Assembly: GCF_001280595.1 (NCBI RefSeq)
Contig: NZ_LITU01000059.1
Location: 321,260 to 381,734 of the forward strand
Origin: Paenibacillus xylanivorans
Lineage (GTDB): Bacteria; Bacillota; Bacilli; Paenibacillales; Paenibacillaceae
DNA: 60,475 nt
Direction: 5' to 3'
Below are positions 54,928-60,475 of this stretch, piece after piece. Position 1 is the stretch's first letter. Every line of letters begins with the position of its first letter. The notes beneath the pieces were generated by a model that worked only from the letters and a program-made list of their open reading frames with translations, did no database searches and had not been told where the DNA came from. The translations under genes and the position numbers were made by a program.

Positions 54928-55190
54928 AGTAATTCGTTCCCTTCAGTGCCAAAGTCTATTTCTTCATGTCTTGTATCCTGTTTCACTTTAGAGAGCAAAG
55001 TCTTTAGATGGTCACGTAGTTCCTCATTGGACTCTACAGGCTTGGTTTTTGGACGCAACAACAATTCATTATCTTCTGTCACCAAAATCTCAATTTCCGA
55101 GCCTTCTTCCAAATTAAGACGCTTAAGCAATTGGTTAGGAATGCGAATTGCACTGCTATTTCCCCATTTACTAAGTGTGGCTGTAGTCAT
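54924..55190 (-). CDS. mazE: MazE-type antitoxin (AbrB/SpoVT fold)
   Basis: 88 residues: an N-terminal swapped-hairpin AbrB DNA-binding domain (TATLSKWGNSSAIRIPNQLLKRLNLEEGSEIEILV) and an acidic C-terminal tail (HEEIDFGTEGNELL) that would block the toxin. The start at 55190 is the usual family start; the frame is open for 12 more codons. Such antitoxins repress their own operon; no operator is obvious. Confidence 0.87.
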   Translation of the reverse strand: MTTATLSKWGNSSAIRIPNQLLKRLNLEEGSEIEILVTEDNELLLRPKTKPVESNEELRDHLKTLLSKVKQDTRHEEIDFGTEGNELL

Positions 55191-55532
55191 GGCAATCCCA
55201 CGCCTTTCGTTTGATTGATGCTCCAATTATACCTCACCTCTCTACAGTTGTATATCCATATGATATACATAAAACAATAAAAGGATACATTGTATTCTAC
55301 CGTAAAATAATGATTGTAAAGCCTATGATTACGAATAGATATACCATTGATATAAAGCAAAATGAGCATAAAAAGCCCTCGTTTGGTCTAAACGAGGGTT
55401 CCTAAATCATCCCCAACAATAAAAAACAGCTGTAAGCATTAGACGAAAAAATAAAGTCCAGACTGCCTCTGTTTTATGGAGCTATCGTTCCAACGTAGTG
55501 CGCTCAGGTACGCCTGATAACACCACAAACAA
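55191..55532. other. Gene-free stretch upstream of the MazEF-like operon
   Basis: About 340 AT-rich bases. It holds the toxin-antitoxin promoter, which I cannot place with certainty, and one hairpin listed separately. No gene is seen. Confidence 0.5.
55376..55398 (-). terminator. Hairpin terminator downstream of the RarD gene
   Basis: CCCTCGTTT and AAACGAGGG form a perfect nine-base stem; on the minus strand GCTTTTTATGC follows. It is a second terminator behind the one at 55533-55574. Confidence 0.75.
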
Positions 55533-55574
55533 AAAATGGCTCTTTCCGCCTTATCGGACGGAAAGAGCCATTTT
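55533..55574 (-). terminator. Terminator of the RarD/EamA gene
   Basis: A perfect 16-base stem (AAAATGGCTCTTTCCG at 55533-55548 with its complement at 55559-55574), followed on the minus strand by TTGTTTG. It begins 23 bases after the stop codon. Confidence 0.88.
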
Positions 55575-55597
55575 GATGATACCAGGGTCCTGTGCCA

Positions 55598-56482
55598 TCA
55601 GATCGCCTTCGCGAGTTTCGTGCCGCGAATCGATGCTGTAGCGTATACGACAAGCGCTGTCCAGATGAGCGCAAAGCCAACGAGCAGAACCGGCGAGACC
55701 GATTCCTTGAATACGAATATGCTCAGTAACAGCATGATCGTCGGCCCGATGTATTGAACGAAGCCGAGGGTTGACAGCGACATCCGGGCAGCTGCTCGCG
55801 CAAAAAAGAGCAGCGGCAGCGCCGTGACTACGCCGGAAAGAAGCAATTCGATGAACGTCGGTGCAGGCAGCGTCCATGCCGTCGTTTTCCCCGCAACGGC
55901 CAAATAGATCCAGTAGCCGAGCGCGACAGGCAGGACTACAGCCGTCTCCGAAAATAAGCCTATCGAAGCGTCCTGCTTAATCTTCTTCTTCGCCAGGCCA
56001 TACAAGCCAAATGAAGCTGCCAGCGAGATCGCGACCCAAGGAAACCGCCCATAGTCAATCGCAATGATGAGTACAGCTACGCCAGCGATGGCAATTGCAA
56101 GCCATTGGCCGCGGTTTGGTTTCTCACGAAGGAAGGCGACCGCTAACAGCACGTTCAGCAATGGATTCAAATAATAGCCAAGGCTTGTCTCTACGACATG
56201 GCCGTTGTTAACTGCCCAGATGAAGATGAGCCAATTGGCAGCAATCAGCAGTCCGCTCGCGGTGAGCGACAGCAGGAGCGAGCGGTTAGTTGCTATCCGC
56301 TTTATATCACCCCAGCGGCGCTGGGCGGCGACCAGAATACCCATGAAAACGAATGACCAAACAACCCGATGCGACAGAATCTCGCCTGCCGGAACTTCGC
56401 TAAACAACTTCCAATAAAGCGGGAGAACCCCCCACATGATATACGCGATAATAGCGTTGACCAACCCGTTATTCATAATCAT
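55598..56482 (-). CDS. rarD: RarD-type EamA/DMT transporter
   Basis: 294 residues, ten membrane segments in two EamA repeats. The RarD hallmarks are YIMWGVLPLYWKLFSEVPAGEILSHRVVWS at the N-terminus and ANWLIFIWAVNNGHVVETSLGYYLNPL. RarD proteins export metabolites or drugs; the substrate is unclear. The ATG at 56482 or the one at 56476 may be used, both after GAGGGG. The gene is GC-rich compared with the following cassette-like region. Confidence 0.92.
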   Translation of the reverse strand: MIMNNGLVNAIIAYIMWGVLPLYWKLFSEVPAGEILSHRVVWSFVFMGILVAAQRRWGDIKRIATNRSLLLSLTASGLLIAANWLIFIWAVNNGHVVETSLGYYLNPLLNVLLAVAFLREKPNRGQWLAIAIAGVAVLIIAIDYGRFPWVAISLAASFGLYGLAKKKIKQDASIGLFSETAVVLPVALGYWIYLAVAGKTTAWTLPAPTFIELLLSGVVTALPLLFFARAAARMSLSTLGFVQYIGPTIMLLLSIFVFKESVSPVLLVGFALIWTALVVYATASIRGTKLAKAI

Positions 56483-56581
56483 TTATCCCCTCTTCTTGCT
56501 CTGATGTCTGAACGGATTATACGTCTCAAACCCCTCTCAAGTAAAGGAAATAATTGATTAGTTTGATTTAATTATTACTTA

Positions 56582-57025
56582 TTAGTCAAGCTTAATTGCC
56601 TTATCAAAGCAGTATGAGTCTTTGTCATAGCCATTATGCTCATAAAAAGCATGAGCGTCGGTTCGCTTGAATCCGCTGCATAAAATAATACTAGATATTC
56701 CGAGTTCTTTAGCATAATTTTCAGTGTGTCTTAATAGTTTTGTACCTATCCCACGATGCTGAAATTCCTTTTTAACGGCAAGAGCTTGTATATGTAAATA
56801 ACCAATCGTAACCCCTACGGATAATGCCTGAACTATAGTTACAAAACCAACCACATCATTTTCAAATAATGCAACAAATGTTTTGTAATTCCCGTCCTCA
56901 TTCATTTTTTCTGTAGTAACTCGAAAGTTTTCATCATTAACATTGCCAATTCCAAGCACATAGTTCCATAAAAAAACAACCTCAGTATAGTCATTCGCTA
57001 GAATTTCTCTTATCTTAATTTCCAT
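56582..57025 (-). CDS. GNAT-family N-acetyltransferase
   Basis: 147 residues, a single GNAT domain: IREILANDYTEVVFLW at the start, LHIQALAVKKEFQHRGIGTKLLRHTENYAKELG with the acetyl-CoA pyrophosphate loop QHRGIG, and DAHAFYEHNGY near the end. Substrate unknown. Low GC content, part of the short-gene region at the right end of the window. Confidence 0.9.
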   Translation of the reverse strand: MEIKIREILANDYTEVVFLWNYVLGIGNVNDENFRVTTEKMNEDGNYKTFVALFENDVVGFVTIVQALSVGVTIGYLHIQALAVKKEFQHRGIGTKLLRHTENYAKELGISSIILCSGFKRTDAHAFYEHNGYDKDSYCFDKAIKLD

Positions 57026-57083
57026 GCCTAACCTCCCTTAATAGAAAATGTTCATTAAAGCATTCGATAATTGATGAAGCAAT

Positions 57084-57170
57084 CCTGCCCGTTAGCGTAA
57101 TAAAAAGAGCAGGATACCGAAGTACCTGCTCATTAATGTGTATAATTCACTATAGTTCCCCGTTAGTTCA
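57084..57170. repeat. Box-hairpin-box element, copy 1
   Basis: CCTGCCCGTTAGCG (57084-57097) and TCCCCGTTAGTTCA (57157-57170) are direct repeats; the CGTTAG cores are 71 bases apart. Between them GAGCAGG-TAC pairs with GTA-CCTGCTC (57107-57131). The element lies just 3' of the CPBP protease gene. Its hairpin may end that transcript. Confidence 0.7.
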
Positions 57171-57197
57171 ATCAAATACACACTTAATTAATTAATT

Positions 57198-57887
57198 TTA
57201 CGGCATCTTTTTATTTGGCAAAAATACAAATTTTGCATCTATAATAATGTGTAAGACGATTGGAATCCATAAGACGCCTGTTCCCACGAAAAGAAGAAAC
57301 AAAATAGCACCTAAGTAGGTAGTAAGTAATACCCCTTTCCAACCTTGATATAAATGAACAATTCCAAATAGCAAACTAGAAACAATACCAATCGTGATGA
57401 CAGACAGTTCAAATGGAAGATGATCTAAATAATATACTACCACTCCTCGGAAAATGATTTCTTCGCAGACTCCTGCAGTAATAGCTACTAAGAGAAAAAG
57501 TAAACGTTCTTTAATTGTTGAGGGTAACAAAAATTGAATGCTTTCATCAGATAGAGCATCAGATAATATTTTTCTTAATTTTTTTGAATAGACAAGAATC
57601 AAAGTAAACATTCCAATACAAATACCTATTCCTAATCCAGCAGCCAATAAAAATTCTAGTTGAAAAGGAAATAAAGGTTTATCAAGAAAAAATAAGTCGT
57701 TTAGGGAACGTTGTGTAATTACCCAAAAGACAAATACAATTATGACCAGTAACCATTGAGTAATCATAATTCCAATGAACAATTTCTGCTTATTCACAAG
57801 ATTTTGTTCAACCTTTTTCATATAAAAATAATCCCAGATTGGATAACCTACAGCAATTATTAGTAAAAGTGAGGTTAAAAAAAGCAT
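57198..57887 (-). CDS. CPBP-family intramembrane metalloprotease (Abi)
   Basis: 229 residues, about seven membrane segments. The catalytic motifs of CPBP glutamic-type intramembrane proteases are present: EEIIFRG (EExxxR), a histidine in FGIVHLYQGWKG, and HIIIDA near the end. Relatives process prenylated proteins or give immunity to bacteriocins. GGGGGG six bases before the ATG at 57887 sets the start; the 15 codons further upstream are disregarded. Very AT-rich compared with the next gene. Confidence 0.88.
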   Translation of the reverse strand: MLFLTSLLLIIAVGYPIWDYFYMKKVEQNLVNKQKLFIGIMITQWLLVIIVFVFWVITQRSLNDLFFLDKPLFPFQLEFLLAAGLGIGICIGMFTLILVYSKKLRKILSDALSDESIQFLLPSTIKERLLFLLVAITAGVCEEIIFRGVVVYYLDHLPFELSVITIGIVSSLLFGIVHLYQGWKGVLLTTYLGAILFLLFVGTGVLWIPIVLHIIIDAKFVFLPNKKMP

Positions 57888-57970
57888 CTTTATCCCCCCT
57901 TCATTTATTATACAATACAACTCAACGATCAATTTTATTGACTATCAAAATACTTCCTTTCTATTAAACT

Positions 57971-57984
57971 AACCTGCCCGTTAG
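57971..57984. repeat. Single box of the recurring element at the DinB stop codon
   Basis: CCTGCCCGTTAG (57973-57984) is identical to the left box of copy 1. The TAA stop codon of the DinB-family gene lies inside it, so the gene ends exactly in the box. No second box follows at the usual distance. Confidence 0.55.
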
Positions 57985-58436
57985 AGCCTCGCGAACGTGA
58001 TGTAATCTACTTGGACAGGCTCTGTCGATTCGATCCGAAGTGCCCGATTGATCTGTCCCCGGTGATATTGCCCATGTAAGAGGACCTGCAACAGGATGTC
58101 CCGGACGGATGTTCGGAACGGAACCCCGATTTGATTCGCATAGTCGATCATTTCGTCCAACTCAGATTCCTCAAGCCCTTCGATATAGACGCGATATTGC
58201 TCTGCATTTTCTTCGAACATCGTCCGGATCACCTTCAGGTCTTCTGCTTCCTCCCACAACGAATATTGCGCGCTGCCCTTGCCCTGCAATCGGGACAACC
58301 ATACTCGTTCCGCGACCGCGACGTGCCGAACGAGTTTCAGAAGGTCCTTGTTCTTCGTCATACTCTCCTCGAGCGCGTCCAAGATACGTCCGTCCGCCCA
58401 GTACAGGTGGTCCATCATACACTTGATTGTCTTCAT
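57981..58436 (-). CDS. DinB-fold metal-dependent protein
   Basis: 151 residues of the DinB/YfiT four-helix family. Metal-binding histidines are expected in MMDHLYWADGRIL, LVRHVAVAERVWL and VLLHGQYHRGQINRAL, all present. Members are thiol-dependent transferases or damage-inducible proteins. The gene is clearly GC-richer than both neighbours. It lies 41 bases downstream of the P-loop gene and may share its transcript. Confidence 0.87.
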   Translation of the reverse strand: MKTIKCMMDHLYWADGRILDALEESMTKNKDLLKLVRHVAVAERVWLSRLQGKGSAQYSLWEEAEDLKVIRTMFEENAEQYRVYIEGLEESELDEMIDYANQIGVPFRTSVRDILLQVLLHGQYHRGQINRALRIESTEPVQVDYITFARL

Positions 58437-58477
58437 TTCGATTTCCCCCTCTTCGTCTCATCGTTGAACACCACCTT

Positions 58478-59098
58478 TTAACGTAAATCCGTAAGGACTC
58501 GTTTCACATAAGCATCCCAATCCGCTTCATCTGTGTTAATCTCTAAAGTTGGAATCAACGATTGTTTCGTAGCCATTCGAAGGTTTTCTTGATTATCTAC
58601 AAACGTTTCACATACTTGGGCAGCAGTAGACTTTCCCATCACATATGACTTCCAAGCTTCACCGCGACTTTCAATAAACCTAGGCTCAACAGCATCCTTG
58701 GTCAAGGTTAAGAGTACACAATGTGCATTCATCCTGGATAGACGTTTCTCAAGCAACTCAATCTCAGGAGAGGCTTTAAATGCGGCTCTATGATTTATAT
58801 GAAACCTCTCTAAAAGAAAGAATATACCTTTTGATGGTTTGGAATGACCAAGAGAGTTAATCCAATCGTATTGTTGTTCTAGATAATCAACATGTCGACT
58901 TAGAAGTGAAATATGTTCTTCCTTATCCATGGATCTTAAAACACCTTGGTATGAATGCAATACTTGTGAATAGTGTTCACTTACTTCAACTATAGTTTTT
59001 TCACTATTCGGTGTTTGACTATGTAATCTCTTTATAGCAGAAAATAATGATGTTTTTCCTACAGTAGACATCCCTTCAATAATTACTCCCCGAATCAT
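58478..59098 (-). CDS. P-loop nucleoside-kinase-like NTPase
   Basis: 206 residues. The Walker A motif GMSTVGKTS is at residues 9-17, after VIIEG. A helical middle follows with LLERFHINHRAAF, which resembles the DR(H/Y) motif of nucleotide kinases, and a LID-like SRGEAWKSYVMG. The closest general resemblance is to thymidylate/shikimate-type kinases, but no specific substrate can be named. AT-rich. Confidence 0.75.
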   Translation of the reverse strand: MIRGVIIEGMSTVGKTSLFSAIKRLHSQTPNSEKTIVEVSEHYSQVLHSYQGVLRSMDKEEHISLLSRHVDYLEQQYDWINSLGHSKPSKGIFFLLERFHINHRAAFKASPEIELLEKRLSRMNAHCVLLTLTKDAVEPRFIESRGEAWKSYVMGKSTAAQVCETFVDNQENLRMATKQSLIPTLEINTDEADWDAYVKRVLTDLR

Positions 59099-59127
59099 CT
59101 TCCTACTCCTCCTAAGCTTCGTGGTAT

Positions 59128-59213
59128 TCTGTCCGTTAGTTGAACAAAAAGCAGCCGATCACGTTGGTCAGCTGCTTTCTTGGTTTTATTAAAGCTATCT
59201 ACCCGTTAGCTTA
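59128..59213. repeat. Box-hairpin-box element, copy 2
   Basis: TGTCCGTTAGTT on the left and TACCCGTTAGCTTA on the right, cores 70 bases apart. The hairpin AAAGCAGC/GCTGCTTT (59148-59178) lies between. The right box stands five bases from the stop codon of the lipoprotein gene. Most of the sequence between the boxes matches that of the copy at 60389-60475. Confidence 0.75.
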
Positions 59214-59217
59214 TGGA

Positions 59218-59844
59218 TTACAATGAGTCTTGCCCATATTCGTTCCAATATTGTTTTAAATGCTTTTGTAGCGCAAAATCAAGATCAACATTATCATATT
59301 TCACTTCAACTTCGGCAGACATAATTGCCGTTCCCAAAGGTCCGCTGAGTCCTCTTGAACCTCCACTCATGCCAAGCTCAGGTAGCAATTCAGCTTGGGA
59401 GTACCAGCGTTCTGCGTAATCCTTGGTACCGCCTGCATTTCTAACGATATATAGTCGATGCAGAATGTTAACATCATCCCGATAGCTATAGTAAAAATAG
59501 CCTTTTTCCTTAAGAGCATCCGTAATATTGATTTCTTCGCTGTTGACACTTACAATGAGCTGTTCCGAGGACTCTTTGACTACCCAATCGCCATCGTTTT
59601 CGCTAACCATAGAGTCTGTATGGTTTTCTGTAATTTCATAGTGCAGGGAGGTTCCATTAGCAAAGACAACAGTCTGTCCTCTACCTTTGAAAAACCTCGC
59701 ATAATCAGTAGCGGTTGCATTTTCATATGCTTGACCTTGACCTTGTTCGCTTGATAATTGTTCACCATCTTTTGTAACAGAACAAGCAACAAGGGTTAAC
59801 ACTAAAGTTGATAGTATAGTTATTTGTAACACTTTTTTCATCAT
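59218..59844 (-). CDS. Lipoprotein of unknown function
   Basis: 208 residues. The signal peptide ends in LVAC, giving a membrane-anchored extracellular protein. Residues about 40-205 have mixed strands with two features: a segment TVVFANGTSLHYEITENHTDS, and a late YAERWYSQAELLPELGMSGGSRGLSGPLG. I do not recognise the family. Part of the short-gene region; a recurring element follows its stop codon directly. Confidence 0.8.
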   Translation of the reverse strand: MMKKVLQITILSTLVLTLVACSVTKDGEQLSSEQGQGQAYENATATDYARFFKGRGQTVVFANGTSLHYEITENHTDSMVSENDGDWVVKESSEQLIVSVNSEEINITDALKEKGYFYYSYRDDVNILHRLYIVRNAGGTKDYAERWYSQAELLPELGMSGGSRGLSGPLGTAIMSAEVEVKYDNVDLDFALQKHLKQYWNEYGQDSL

Positions 59845-59936
59845 GACTCGGTTCTTTATCTCCCTTTTTCTTATGATTGCTTAAATTATAATCTAGCATT
59901 AAACATCGGTATTGTATATCCTATAACTAACCTAAC

Positions 59937-60020
59937 TTGCCTATTAACTTAACAAAACAGCCGTTCACAATGATCGACTATAAAGGTATTAATCAAACCG
60001 TGACGAATACGATAGGTTAA
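59937..60020. repeat. Degenerate copy of the recurring element
   Basis: CTTGCCTATTAACTTAACAAAACAGCCG at its left end is close to the left part of the copy at 60389, and the right box (AGGTTAAT near 60014) is only weakly similar. The hairpin is lost. It lies between the divergent lipoprotein gene and the small membrane protein gene. Confidence 0.4.
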
Positions 60021-60049
60021 TAATTCATTACGGAGTTTCAGGAGGGCAC

Positions 60050-60253
60050 ATGCTTAAAAAATATTTATCGAAGTATCCTCTATGGTTTACAGTTATATGG
60101 TGTTTGACTGCCTTAACTGTACTTTTAAATTTGCTGTTTTGGAGAAACGTTTTAATAATTCTCTTTTCAGTGATTGTTTTATATGTGGCTAACGGATTTC
60201 GAGCGTGGAATAGTGATCGAAAGTTATCTCTTGTATCGTTTGTATTGACATGA
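60050..60253 (+). CDS. Small membrane protein, possibly cut short by a frameshift
   Basis: 67 residues, with two hydrophobic segments (about 10-27 and 31-46) and a basic end. AGGAGG stands four bases before the ATG. After its TGA the +1 frame stays open to 60428 (about 60 codons, including KQYGFPKKLPKILMFGT and FFWIFDYPAYY), with protein-like composition and no start of its own, so the original gene may have been about 125 residues long. No family is recognised. Confidence 0.5.
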   Translation: MLKKYLSKYPLWFTVIWCLTALTVLLNLLFWRNVLIILFSVIVLYVANGFRAWNSDRKLSLVSFVLT

Positions 60254-60388
60254 CATTCGTTTTCTCTTATATCTTTTATCGATTTTTGACTTTGTAGACG
60301 CTGCGGAAAAGCAATATGGCTTCCCAAAAAAATTGCCAAAAATTTTGATGTTCGGTACAAAGGCTTCTTTTTTCTGGATATTTGACTA

Positions 60389-60475
60389 TCCTGCCTATTA
60401 TTTAAACAAAAGCAGCCGATTACATTGATCTGCTGCTTTCTTCATATTATTGAACTATCGTTTCCCGTTAGTTTA
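60389..60475. repeat. Box-hairpin-box element, copy 3, at the window edge
   Basis: CCTGCCTATTATTT at the left and TTCCCGTTAGTTTA at the right, cores 70 bases apart, with the hairpin AAAGCAGC/GCTGCTTT (60408-60439). The element ends exactly at the last base of the window, so more copies may follow. Confidence 0.7.

Noticed and set aside
60028..60360. Minus-strand ORF of 110 residues opposite the small membrane protein
   Set aside because: It has no ribosome site, its composition is not protein-like, and the plus-strand ORF has AGGAGG and clear membrane segments.
57084..60475. Treating the recurring boxes as integron attC sites
   Set aside because: attC ends are inverted and follow RYYYAAC/GTTRRRY; here the boxes are direct repeats and the third base after GTT does not fit. 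No integrase gene is present.

Overview
The window looks like a Paenibacillus-type chromosome: a mid-GC Gram-positive with strong AGGAGG ribosome sites, S-layer-homology proteins, Btr/Feu-type iron uptake, KhtTU and many CUT1 sugar transporters lacking their own ATPase. This assignment rests on gene content only. I see no rRNA, tRNA, CRISPR array, transposase or phage module.

Layout. 1-5.6 kb: the tail of a family-5 solute-binding protein, a 66-residue basic protein with its own promoter, an ankyrin lipoprotein/SLH surface-protein pair, and an OmpR-type two-component system. 5.7-19 kb: mostly housekeeping and stress genes, including a cyclase-family hydrolase, DJ-1/PfpI protein, quinone-oxidoreductase-like enzyme, PhzF protein, several alpha/beta hydrolases, a K+/H+ antiporter operon with a Gre-factor-like first gene and a possible 24-residue leader ORF, glutamate dehydrogenase, a Cys-rich pentapeptide-repeat protein, diaminopimelate dehydrogenase and exonuclease III. 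19-25.6 kb: a siderophore locus (binding protein, two permeases, two esterases, a Btr-like AraC activator) with Fur-box-like sites. 26-31.9 kb: a zinc-ribbon microprotein, an amidohydrolase/ABC importer operon, and a sarcosine-oxidase-like gene whose only sensible start codon is ATA.

32-44.7 kb is a polysaccharide locus: two GH30 enzymes of the endo-beta-1,6-galactanase type (one secreted with a ricin lectin domain, one membrane-anchored), a GH43 enzyme with an arabinose-binding AbfB domain, a GH35 beta-galactosidase, a CUT1 importer and a LacI regulator. Together they fit stepwise use of type II arabinogalactan: debranch and cut outside, import oligosaccharides, trim inside. Copies of a 14-base palindrome lie before the importer operon and before the LacI gene.

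44.9-54.3 kb: an IscA-like protein, a chemoreceptor, an AT-rich patch with a frameshifted secreted protein, a lipoprotein and a decayed phosphotransferase, then a two-gene operon of an amidohydrolase and a 1050-residue protein joining a GNAT domain to a long beta-rich region. 54.5-60.5 kb: a MazEF-like pair, a RarD/EamA transporter, then short genes of mixed base composition (GNAT, CPBP protease, DinB, P-loop NTPase, lipoprotein) separated by a recurring element of about 85 bases in which two CCGTTAG boxes flank a hairpin. This cassette-like end and the GNAT-fusion operon are the best candidates for something undescribed.
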